In this document: piece after piece, positions 20,496 to 27,223 of the stretch
How the letters are laid out: the number at the start of each line of letters is the position of its first letter
How positions within the stretch are numbered: position 1 is the stretch's first letter
Virus record (IMG/VR): IMGVR_UViG_3300047300_001121
Span: 17,389-81,388 of that record
DNA: 64,000 nt
Source of the DNA: a virus
Reading direction: 5' to 3' (one strand)
Notes under the pieces: generated by a model
Database searches by the model: none
Told to the model about the DNA's origin: nothing
The model's input: only the letters and a program-made list of their open reading frames with translations
Made by a program: the position numbers and the translations under genes

Positions 20496-21332
20496 ACGAA
20501 TTGCCATTCGCCATCTCGTAGATGTGGTCCGGCGCAATGCCGGGACTCCTAGACAGCGTGCTGCAGCTGAATCTACGGCGCAGATGACACCGGGAAAGAC
20601 TGGGCCATCACACCAGCGGTAGCGCGTATTGCAAGCGCGCGGCGATCACCGCCAGGCAAGTTGCCTCCTCATCGTGCAGGGAAACCGACGGTGAAGTTTG
20701 GAGGGGGCGCCGGGAAAGCACCGGCCCGCTGATGTGATGGTGAATGCGCGAGCTGACGTGACCGAAGGAACCTCGGGCGGATAGGACAAACGGGTCGCAA
20801 CCGTACCTTGTAACGCCGCCATGCCGGAGATCAGCGCCGGCCACCATCAAAGTGCAGGCCGTATCGCGTAGCAAAGCCCGGGGATCGCAAGGTCGGCTCG
20901 GTGGCTCCGGTGAAGACAACCGCGATGACGCCCGGGAAAGACCGGGGTATGACGGCTCGTCGATGTGTCAACGATCAGGGTTCGCCGTCCTCGCCCTGAT
21001 GCCGGACGATACGTAACCGGCACCAACAAGGAAGCGGCTCAGCCAAAGCGCAGTCTCGTGAACGGGGGCTGTTAACCTGCTGAGGTCGGGCGCGCGTCAC
21101 CGTGCCGGGGGCTGTATCCCGTGGGCCGCTTCCTTGTTGGTGATTGCGTTGGATAAATTCGGCTTCTCAGGTAAGGATACGCCCTGACACCAACACCCAG
21201 TGCGCGCTGGGATACCACGCGATGACAACGTACGGAAAGACGTGCGCGGATCGCTGTAAGGCCCGCTGGGACCGACGAGAATCGGATGCGGATGGAAGTT
21301 CCGTAGGGCTCGCTTCGGCGGGCCCTTTTTTT
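20496..21332 (+). ncRNA. Large structured non-coding RNA of about 840 bases
   Basis: No convincing protein frame exists in about 930 bases between 20477 and 21411, but the sequence is full of helices. Local hairpins lie at 20512-20524, 20529-20543, 20641-20653, 20974-21000 and 21272-21285. Three repeated hairpins have CCGG-type stems and GAAAGA or GAAAGCA loops (20590-20603, 20709-20725, 20931-20946). A perfect 18-bp helix joins 21021-21038 to 21125-21142 and closes an 86-base domain. A promoter precedes it and a UUCG-loop terminator ends it. Size and density recall the giant ornate RNAs of phages (GOLLD, ROOL), but I cannot match it to either. Confidence 0.75.
21306..21332 (+). terminator. 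Intrinsic terminator of the large RNA
   Basis: GGGCTCGC (21306-21313) pairs with GCGGGCCC (21318-21325), with one G-U pair, around a TTCG tetraloop, followed by seven T (21326-21332). This is a textbook Rho-independent terminator and fixes the 3' end of the large RNA. Confidence 0.85.
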
Positions 21333-21344
21333 GTGGTGAGTATG

Positions 21345-21383
21345 CAACAAACAGTTGTGACGCCAACAAAAGGTTGCGATAAT
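21345..21383 (+). promoter_or_regulatory. Promoter with two operators after the large RNA
   Basis: TTGTGA (21355-21360), a 17-base spacer and GATAAT (21378-21383). Operators CAACAAACAGTTG (21345-21357) and CAACAAAAGGTTG (21364-21376) are 19 bases apart. One overlaps the -35 and one fills the spacer, the same double arrangement as at 20449. It drives the genes from 21411. Confidence 0.65.
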
Positions 21384-21410
21384 GGTGACCCGAGTTTGAA
21401 GGAGGTTCAA

Positions 21411-21548
21411 ATGTTTCACTGGATGTGGTTGATCGTCACCCTTGAAGTCGGCTTCATGCTGGGTCTTCTTGTGGCCGGCCTGATTCACACGGCGCGCACG
21501 GAAGATGACTGCGAGGAGGCCTGCAGCAAGCAGTCCTTTGGTGTGTGA
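21411..21548 (+). CDS. Single-helix membrane microprotein of 45 residues
   Basis: ATG at 21411 behind a strong AAGGAGG site. MFHWMWLIVTLEVGFMLGLLVAGLIH is a membrane helix, followed by an acidic tail with two cysteines. It is the first gene of the rightward unit. A small regulator of a membrane process is possible; no family is recognised. Confidence 0.55.
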   Translation: MFHWMWLIVTLEVGFMLGLLVAGLIHTARTEDDCEEACSKQSFGV

Positions 21549-21922
21549 AGTGTCAGCACTGCGGCCATTCTGAGACCGACGTCGTCGAGTCGCGTGTCCT
21601 CATGGGCGGTGCATACGTGCGCCGCAGACGCAGCTGCCCTGAGTGCGGCAAGACATTCTCGACCTACGAAATTGATGGCGGCATCTGGGGCACGGTGAAG
21701 AAGTGGGCCCTGGGCAGTCGCCTGCCGGCGCTCGAGAAGAAGCACAAGCTCAATCGCCGCAACGCCAAGATCGTGGCCATGATCAAAGCCGGCCACCAGT
21801 ACAAAGACATCGGCAAGCAGTTCGGCATCGCCAAGACAACTGTCAGCCATATAGCCAGGCAAGCTGGCATCCCGTCGCGCAAGCGACCCAAGATCGCAAC
21901 CCCATGGAGCGGCCTCGTATGA
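21545..21922 (+). CDS. NrdR-like zinc ribbon fused to an HTH
   Basis: 125 residues from GTG 21545 in a GTGA overlap. CQHCGHSETDVVESRV and RRRRSCPECGKTFSTYEI match the zinc-ribbon end of NrdR (CxxC, VxxSR, RRRR, CxxC, F-T-x-E). The ATP-cone that follows in NrdR is absent; instead a helix-turn-helix (IVAMIKAGHQYKDIGKQFGIAKTTVSHIARQAGI) ends the protein. It is likely a DNA-binding transcription regulator and an alternative candidate for reading the dispersed operators. Confidence 0.65.
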   Translation: MKCQHCGHSETDVVESRVLMGGAYVRRRRSCPECGKTFSTYEIDGGIWGTVKKWALGSRLPALEKKHKLNRRNAKIVAMIKAGHQYKDIGKQFGIAKTTVSHIARQAGIPSRKRPKIATPWSGLV

Positions 21923-22218
21923 AGAAACTTTTCATGGCCCTCGTGGCATGCCTGTCTATCACCGTTTCAGCGAACTCGCTGCATGCGCCAAATGAAGCCG
22001 GAGGACGCATTGTCATCACTGACCGCCCGTGCCCGTCGTCAGAAAAGCTGCGCATGGCCTACGCCGTCGAAGGCTCGGGCGAGGTGCATGAAGGTTGCTG
22101 GGCGTTCTTCGATGGCCTTGTCCACATCTTCTGGCCAGACAAGGGTGTTCGCACGGCGTACCCGCCGAACATCTTCATTCCGTCCGAAGCAAAACGCGGA
22201 AAGAGTGAAGACGTGTGA
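21919..22218 (+). CDS. Secreted or periplasmic small protein
   Basis: 99 residues, ATGA-coupled. MKKLFMALVACLSITVSANS is a typical Sec signal peptide, with cleavage near SANS-LHA. The mature part contains two cysteines (RPCPSSEKL, HEGCWAFF), probably a disulphide, and a beta-rich fold. It could act on the envelope in a lysogen or during infection; the function is unknown. Confidence 0.6.
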   Translation: MKKLFMALVACLSITVSANSLHAPNEAGGRIVITDRPCPSSEKLRMAYAVEGSGEVHEGCWAFFDGLVHIFWPDKGVRTAYPPNIFIPSEAKRGKSEDV

Positions 22219-22643
22219 GATACGCCATTCGTCAGGTCAATCCGCGAGACCCCGAGATTTCGGCGTTGCTGCTGCGCATGCAACTCGAGTGCCTGCCGAG
22301 CGATCGTCCTGAATCCACGAAGCAGGGGTTCTGGTGGATCTGCTACACCGAGACCGGCCAACCGGCCGGATTCTGCAGCATGCGCGCAAGCGTGCGCTGG
22401 CAAGAGACCGGATACCTGTCGCGCTCCGGTGTGCTTGATGCGCACCAGGGGAACGGCCTGCAAAAGCGCATGATCCGCGCCCGCATCCGCAAGGCAAAGC
22501 AGATCGGCTGGAAGTGGCTGCTGTCCGACACCTCAGATAACCCGCCGTCCGCGAATTCGCTCATCGCGTGCGGCTTCAAGATGTACGAGCCACGAGACCC
22601 GTATGGGTTGAAGACGTCAGTGTACTGGCGCAGAAAGATCTAA
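22215..22643 (+). CDS. GNAT-family acetyltransferase
   Basis: 142 residues from GTG 22215 in a GTGA overlap. VLDAHQGNGLQKRMIRARIRKAKQIGWKWLLSDTSDNPPSANSLIACGFKMY contains the acetyl-CoA loop (Q-G-N-G-L) and the N-P-x-S-x-x-x-x-x-x-x-G-F motif of GNAT enzymes. The substrate is unknown; phage GNATs may modify host proteins or small molecules. Confidence 0.7.
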   Translation: MRYAIRQVNPRDPEISALLLRMQLECLPSDRPESTKQGFWWICYTETGQPAGFCSMRASVRWQETGYLSRSGVLDAHQGNGLQKRMIRARIRKAKQIGWKWLLSDTSDNPPSANSLIACGFKMYEPRDPYGLKTSVYWRRKI

Positions 22644-22645
22644 GC

Positions 22646-23092
22646 ATGAAACGCATGACCAAAGAAGAGGTCGAGGCCAAGATGGCGGCCGACAGAGCCC
22701 AATGGGAGGAGCTCAAGAAGCGACTGATGGAGGAGGAGCATCTCGACGACGACGGCTACCCCACCGATGCCGCGCTTGAGCTCATCGAGAAATGGTACTG
22801 GGACGACTGCACCGGGCTGCTCGAGTTCATCAAGAGCATCTGGCACATGCGCTCCTGGGGCTGGACCGAGGTCAACGCGAATGAGCTCGACAAAGACGAC
22901 GATGACTACGACGAAAGAGGCGGCAAGCTTCTGTTCGTCTCGACGGCCGGCTGGTCTGGCAACGAGTCCATCATCCGCGCCTTCAAGGAAAACCACATGG
23001 CGTGGATGTTGTGCTGGGTGCAGTCGCGCCGCGGCGGCCACTTCATCTTCGAGCCGCACCAGTTTAAGGACGATCAAGGGGTACAGGAATGA
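22646..23092 (+). CDS. Acidic phage protein of 148 residues, unknown
   Basis: ATG at 22646, two bases after the previous stop. A helical, charged N-terminus is followed by LELIEKWYWDDCTGLLEFIKSIWHM, an acidic run (DKDDDDYDER), and LLFVSTAGWSGNESIIRAFKENHMAWMLCW. The pattern GWSGNExII recurs in phage proteins of unknown function. Confidence 0.55.
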   Translation: MKRMTKEEVEAKMAADRAQWEELKKRLMEEEHLDDDGYPTDAALELIEKWYWDDCTGLLEFIKSIWHMRSWGWTEVNANELDKDDDDYDERGGKLLFVSTAGWSGNESIIRAFKENHMAWMLCWVQSRRGGHFIFEPHQFKDDQGVQE

Positions 23093-23310
23093 CGGAAGAG
23101 CAACTCGAAGCCGCTGCACGCAAGCTTTGCGAGATTCGCGGGATTGACCCCGACAAAAGTGTGCCGCACGGCGCGCCGCCAAACGACATGGGCTACGTGC
23201 CTTCCGTGCTGCTTTACGCGCCGGCATGGCGCCTGGTGGCAAGCGAGATCCGCAACTTCTACCAGATCGCTCAGGCCCTGGATTCTGTGCTCGGCGGAAA
23301 CCTGCCGTGA
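23089..23310 (+). CDS. Small phage protein of 73 residues, unknown
   Basis: ATGA-coupled. TEEQLEAAARKLCEIRGIDPDK at the N-terminus is a helix common in small phage proteins that start with a predicted four-helix fold. No motif can be assigned. Confidence 0.5.
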   Translation: MTEEQLEAAARKLCEIRGIDPDKSVPHGAPPNDMGYVPSVLLYAPAWRLVASEIRNFYQIAQALDSVLGGNLP

Positions 23311-23516
23311 GCGAGCGAGATCTCGCCAGGGTGTTGCTTGTGCGCGCCGAAGCCGTCAAGGCCGTTGCGTATCAGAGCTACGACCAGGCAATGCGCGAGG
23401 CCATGTACAAGACCGCGCACACGTTCGAGGAAGCGGCCGCCGAGATCGGTCGGCTTCGCGCGCGCATTGCTGAGCTCGAGCTGAGTGCGCAGGCGAATAC
23501 CCCACAAAAACCGTAG
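23307..23516 (+). CDS. Small helical protein of 69 residues
   Basis: GTG 23307 in a GTGA overlap. It is helical throughout, with a C-terminal coiled coil (FEEAAAEIGRLRARIAELELSAQ). It is the last gene before the promoter of the recombination unit. Confidence 0.5.
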   Translation: MSERDLARVLLVRAEAVKAVAYQSYDQAMREAMYKTAHTFEEAAAEIGRLRARIAELELSAQANTPQKP

Positions 23517-23532
23517 GGCTTTTATTTTTTGT

Positions 23533-23560
23533 TTGACGAGCCAACAATTTGTTGGATAAT
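23533..23560 (+). promoter_or_regulatory. Promoter of the recombination unit with perfect operator
   Basis: TTGACG (23533-23538), a 16-base spacer and GATAAT (23555-23560). The spacer contains CAACAATTTGTTG (23542-23554), a perfect palindrome and the clearest copy of the operator. Repressor bound here would block RNA polymerase directly. It precedes the coiled-coil and recT genes. Confidence 0.75.
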
Positions 23561-23605
23561 CCAACCGTCTGTTCAACAGATTTACGCAACTTCTAGGAGC
23601 ATTAC

Positions 23606-24799
23606 ATGACCGACACGACAAACACCGCGGAAGCCGCGGTTTCTGCGCAGGAGCAAACGGCTGCACAAACCGACCTGACCCTGATCAACAACACCCTCAC
23701 CGAGTTCGAGAAAGTGCAAGCCGGCCTGGCCGAGCTCAACCAGAAATACAACAACGTCGTCTTTGACGTGCGCACCACGAAGGGCATGGACGAAGCCAAG
23801 GCTGCGCGCCTGGCAATTCGTGAGCCGCGCTACGCAGTGAAGCGTGCGCTTGATGCAGCGAAGAAGCCGCTCAACGACATCAAGAAAAACATCACCGAGC
23901 GCGCCGACTACATCACCTCTCAGTTGACCGCGCTGGAAGATCCGATCGATAAACAGATCAAAGCCGAGGAAGACCGCAAAGAAGCAGAGAAGCAGGCCAA
24001 GGTGCTGGCCGAGCAAGCCCGCGTTGCCGCGCTGCGCGAGCGCCTGGATGCCATCTCTTCGCTGCCGCTGAAGGCGTCAGGCAAGTTCTCCGCGGACATT
24101 GCCCTGGACATCCTGTACCTCGAGTCGCTACCAATCGACGAATCATTCGAGGAATACCTGCCGCATGCCAAAGCGGCCCAGGCCGAGGCGCTCGCCAAGC
24201 TGCGCGAGCTGCATGACGCAACGCTGGCCCGTGAACAGGAGGCTGATCGCCTGGCTGCTGAGCGCGCCGAGCTGGAGGCAATGCGTGCTCAACAGGCCGC
24301 GCAGGCTGCCGAGCTCGAGCGTCTGCGCAAGGAGCAAGAAGAGGCTGCCGCACGCGCCGCTGCCGAGGCTGCCCTGGCCGCTCAGAAAGCGATCGACGAG
24401 GCCAACGCCAAAGCCAAGCGTGAGGCCGCAGAACGCGAGGCCTACCTCAAACAGCAACAGGATGCGTTTGAGGCCGAGAAGCGCGATGCCGAGGCCAAGC
24501 TCAAGGCGGAGCAGGACAGGGTGCTGGCTGAGCGCGCAGAGATTGCTCGTGCCGCCGCTGAGCTCGCAGCCAAGGAGGCTGCCGAGCAGGCCGCCCGTGA
24601 GCTCGCCGCGCGCAATGCCGAGCTGGCCAAGCAAGAGCAGGAGCGCAAAGCTCGCCACAAAAAGGCCGTCGACCGGGCTGAGCAACTGGTCGCCGTAACA
24701 ATCCAGCACTTTGGGATTGAGCGCAGGCAAGCAGTTGACTTGATCATCGGCGTCGCCGAGACCATCAAATTCATCAACGAAGTAGAGGTGGCAGCATGA
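23606..24799 (+). CDS. Long coiled-coil protein upstream of RecT
   Basis: 397 residues behind TAGGAG. Residues 20-130 resemble the head of DUF1351-like phage proteins (LAELNQKYNNVVFDVRTTKGMDEAKAARLAIRE). An alanine- and glutamate-rich coiled coil spans about 110-140 and 205-345, and a small helical C-terminal domain follows (RAEQLVAVTIQHFGIERRQAVDLI). Proteins with this plan commonly precede recT or erf genes and are thought to support recombination; the exact role is unknown. Confidence 0.6.
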   Translation: MTDTTNTAEAAVSAQEQTAAQTDLTLINNTLTEFEKVQAGLAELNQKYNNVVFDVRTTKGMDEAKAARLAIREPRYAVKRALDAAKKPLNDIKKNITERADYITSQLTALEDPIDKQIKAEEDRKEAEKQAKVLAEQARVAALRERLDAISSLPLKASGKFSADIALDILYLESLPIDESFEEYLPHAKAAQAEALAKLRELHDATLAREQEADRLAAERAELEAMRAQQAAQAAELERLRKEQEEAAARAAAEAALAAQKAIDEANAKAKREAAEREAYLKQQQDAFEAEKRDAEAKLKAEQDRVLAERAEIARAAAELAAKEAAEQAARELAARNAELAKQEQERKARHKKAVDRAEQLVAVTIQHFGIERRQAVDLIIGVAETIKFINEVEVAA

Positions 24800-25008
24800 T
24801 GAGCGCCGCAATCAAGCAAACGCTTCACCGCAACATCACGAACATCCTCGTCACGAAGATCGAGCCCATGTTCAAGGATGGGGTCGAGATCACGTTGATT
24901 GCTCGCACGCCCGGCAACAGCGAGGCCGATGTGCTCGTCACGTCAGAGCGCAACTTTGACGAGATCAAAGCGCTGGTTGACCGCAGCGCCGCACGGGAGG
25001 CCGTATGA
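24796..25008 (+). CDS. Small protein of 70 residues before recT
   Basis: ATGATG start overlapping the previous stop. It is mixed alpha/beta (ITNILVTKIEPMFKDGVEITLIARTPG and EADVLVTSERNFDEIKALVD). The fixed place between the coiled-coil and recT genes suggests a recombination role, but no family is recognised. Confidence 0.5.
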   Translation: MMSAAIKQTLHRNITNILVTKIEPMFKDGVEITLIARTPGNSEADVLVTSERNFDEIKALVDRSAAREAV

Positions 25009-25958
25009 GCAACGCACTTGCGCTGATCACCGGCGACATCTACGGCGCGCGTGACGCGTTCGATGCGGTCCTGGCGGATCGCTCAATCAACTTCGACCGT
25101 GAGGCCGAGTTCGCCATCCAGGTGCTGTCGCAAAACGACTACGCGCTGAAGCTGGCCCAGGGCAACCGTCAATCGGTTGTCAATGCCGTGACCAACATCG
25201 CGGCCATCGGCATCTCGCTGAACCCCGCGAAGAAGCAGGCGTACCTGGTGCCGCGCGACGGCAAGATCTGCCTGGACATCAGCTACATGGGTTTGCTGGA
25301 TCTGGCCACGGCCACTGGATCGATCAAATGGGCCAAGGCGGCCGTCGTTTACTCGGGTGATGGATTCACCCTCAACGGATTCGACAAACCGCCTGAGCAC
25401 CAATTCAACCCGTTTGCCAAGGACCGTGGCGACGTGGTGGGCGTGTACGTCGTGGTCAAGACCGCGGACGGCGATTACCTCACTGAGGTGATGAGCGCTG
25501 ACGACGTGAACGCCATCCGTGATCGCTCGAGCGCATGGAAGGCCTGGATCGCCAAACAGAAGTCCTGCCCCTGGGTGACCGACTGGGCGGAGATGGCCAA
25601 GAAAACGGTGATCAAGCGCGCCTACAAGACGTGGCCAAAGACTGATCGCCTGGACGAGGCCATCCACCACCTGAACACCGACGGCGATGAGGGCTTGGTT
25701 GACATTACACCCAAGGCTGCACCGGTCACCACCGAGAAGGCGATCTTTGATCGCACGGCGTGGATCGAGAAGGCCAACAAGGCGGCGACGGTCGACGAGC
25801 TCGCAACGGTCTGGCGCACTGGCACAAAGGCCGCCAGTGAGGCCAAGGATCGCGACGGCTACGACGCGTTCAAGCGAGTCGTCAACGCGCGCAAATCCAT
25901 GCTCGAGGGCAAGGCCAATGCGACTGACGCCGAGGTGAAGGAGGGGGCTACGGCATGA
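25005..25958 (+). CDS. recT: RecT-family single-strand annealing protein
   Basis: 317 residues. VLSQNDYALKLAQGNRQSVVNAVTNIAAIGISLNPAKKQAYLVPRDGKICLDISYMGLLDLA is the core RecT signature, and WAEMAKKTVIKRAYKTWP is the conserved C-terminal helix of the fold. RecT binds 3' single-stranded tails and anneals them to complementary DNA, working with an exonuclease. The YqaJ-type exonuclease follows after one small gene, so both form a lambda-Red-like pair. Start in an ATGA overlap. Confidence 0.9.
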   Translation: MSNALALITGDIYGARDAFDAVLADRSINFDREAEFAIQVLSQNDYALKLAQGNRQSVVNAVTNIAAIGISLNPAKKQAYLVPRDGKICLDISYMGLLDLATATGSIKWAKAAVVYSGDGFTLNGFDKPPEHQFNPFAKDRGDVVGVYVVVKTADGDYLTEVMSADDVNAIRDRSSAWKAWIAKQKSCPWVTDWAEMAKKTVIKRAYKTWPKTDRLDEAIHHLNTDGDEGLVDITPKAAPVTTEKAIFDRTAWIEKANKAATVDELATVWRTGTKAASEAKDRDGYDAFKRVVNARKSMLEGKANATDAEVKEGATA

Positions 25959-26110
25959 GCATCAAGCAAAAGATCATCAAGACGCAGGGCGCAGACCGGA
26001 TCAAAGAAGAGCTGGATATTGCCCTGCAAATGGGGTGGTTGGTTCAAACGCTGACCGTCAACTCTGAAACCGGCGCATGGATCGCCGTGCTTTACAGGGA
26101 GGCGGCATGA
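25955..26110 (+). CDS. Small protein of 51 residues between recT and the exonuclease
   Basis: ATGA-coupled on both sides. KQKIIKTQGADRIKEELDIALQMGWLVQTLTVNSETGAWIAVL has the form of the short DUF-type proteins with a Trp- and Ile-rich C-terminal strand. No function can be assigned. Confidence 0.5.
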   Translation: MSIKQKIIKTQGADRIKEELDIALQMGWLVQTLTVNSETGAWIAVLYREAA

Positions 26111-26745
26111 TCGAGCAAGGCTCCCCTGAGTGGTTCGAGCTACGCCGCGGCCGGGCAACTGGCAGTCACTTCGCTGACGTCATGGCGCAAGGCAAAGGCG
26201 GCGCCGAGTCCACCATGCGTCGCAACTATCGCATGCGCCTGGCGCTCGAGATCGTCACCGGCAAGGTGATCTCGGACGGCTTCATGGGCAACAAGCACAC
26301 CGAGCGCGGCAAGGAGCTCGAGCCCTTTGCGCGCATGGCGTACGAGTCGATCACCGGCAGCATTGTCGAGGAAATCGACTTCATCAAGCACAAGTTCCTG
26401 GCCGCTGGCGTTTCGCCTGATGGTCTGGTGAACGACGATGGCATGGTTGAGTTCAAGTGCCCAATCCCAGCGATTCACTGGGATTACTTGAACCTGCCAG
26501 CTGGCACGCCGCCGGCCGAATACAAGTGGCAAGTCTACGGTGAGATGTGGGTCTCCGGCCGACGCTGGAATGACTTCGTGTCTCACTGTGAAGATATGCC
26601 CGAATCCCTGCGGACGCACATCAACCGCATCCACTGGGACGACAAGATCATTGCCGAGCTCGACGCCGGCGTGAGCAAGTTCTTGGCCGAGGTGAACGTC
26701 ACGGTCAAGGAAATTCAGGAACTCGCAAGAAAGAAAGCAGCATGA
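26107..26745 (+). CDS. YqaJ-type (lambda exonuclease-like) nuclease
   Basis: 212 residues. The first motif is QGSPEWFELRRGRATGSHF, with catalytic D105 in GVSPDGLV and E115-x-K117 in VEFKC, and a later YKWQVYGEMWVSG helix containing the conserved Gln. These are the PD-(D/E)XK residues of the lambda-exo/YqaJ fold. It would resect 5' ends to give the 3' tails that RecT binds. It is coupled to its neighbours by ATGA overlaps. Confidence 0.85.
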   Translation: MIEQGSPEWFELRRGRATGSHFADVMAQGKGGAESTMRRNYRMRLALEIVTGKVISDGFMGNKHTERGKELEPFARMAYESITGSIVEEIDFIKHKFLAAGVSPDGLVNDDGMVEFKCPIPAIHWDYLNLPAGTPPAEYKWQVYGEMWVSGRRWNDFVSHCEDMPESLRTHINRIHWDDKIIAELDAGVSKFLAEVNVTVKEIQELARKKAA

Positions 26746-27047
26746 AAGACAGCATCAAAACGATCTTCACGGTGGCGCTCGCCAGCATTGGAATTGCAGC
26801 GGTATTGGCCGGGCTAACGGTTGAGCAGGGATGGGTGGTCAGCATCCTTTGGGGCTGGTTCATGGTCCCGATTGGCGTGCCAGCCATCAGCACCCCCATC
26901 GCAATTGGCATTGTGCTGACGCTGTCGGCGATGCGCATGAAGCGAGTGAAGAGCCCGGATGAAGAGCCCTGGGAAACGCTGGCATTCGCAGCCATTGCGC
27001 CGTTGGTCGCCCTGACCCTGGGGTGGATCGTCAAACAGTTCGTGTGA
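26742..27047 (+). CDS. Membrane protein with three predicted helices
   Basis: 101 residues, ATGA-coupled. Hydrophobic segments lie at about 7-27 (TIFTVALASIGIAAVLAGL), 31-60 (WVVSILWGWFMVPIGVPAI, IAIGIVLTLS) and 80-98. An inner-membrane protein among recombination genes might act in superinfection exclusion; that is a guess from membrane location only. Confidence 0.55.
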   Translation: MKDSIKTIFTVALASIGIAAVLAGLTVEQGWVVSILWGWFMVPIGVPAISTPIAIGIVLTLSAMRMKRVKSPDEEPWETLAFAAIAPLVALTLGWIVKQFV

Positions 27048-27223
27048 CGGACGACTTCGCAGACAGGATTCTGGAGCACTTGGTCACCATGGCCAAGACT
27101 CCAGGATGGAAGCAATACGCGTGGCATGCCGCCAAGAAATACGAAGGAATCGACCCGCATCACCTTAAAGGGATGCAGGACAAGTTGAAAGAACGGATGT
27201 TGAAAGAGAAGGATCAGCAATGA
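27044..27223 (+). CDS. Small protein of 59 residues before the RNA ligase
   Basis: GTG 27044 in a GTGA overlap. DDFADRILEHLVTMAKTPGWKQYAWHAAKKYEGIDPHHLKGMQDKL is helical and amphipathic with a basic C-terminus. This short sequence with AWHxAKxYE is seen in other phages; its function is unknown. Confidence 0.55.
   Translation: MTDDFADRILEHLVTMAKTPGWKQYAWHAAKKYEGIDPHHLKGMQDKLKERMLKEKDQQ

Noticed and set aside
20608-20919. Minus-strand frame of 103 codons inside the large RNA region
   Set aside because: It has no ribosome site and no operon partner and is opposite to the promoter and terminator. The helices it crosses explain the sequence better than a protein.
21072-21488. Minus-strand frame of 138 codons overlapping the RNA 3' end and the gene at 21411
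   Set aside because: It crosses the terminator, the double operator and the start of a well-supported plus-strand gene. Composition is unlike phage proteins of the window.
23490-23530. Intrinsic terminator before the recombination unit
   Set aside because: A weak CCC/GGG pairing precedes a T-rich stretch, but the stem is only three pairs; not enough to call.
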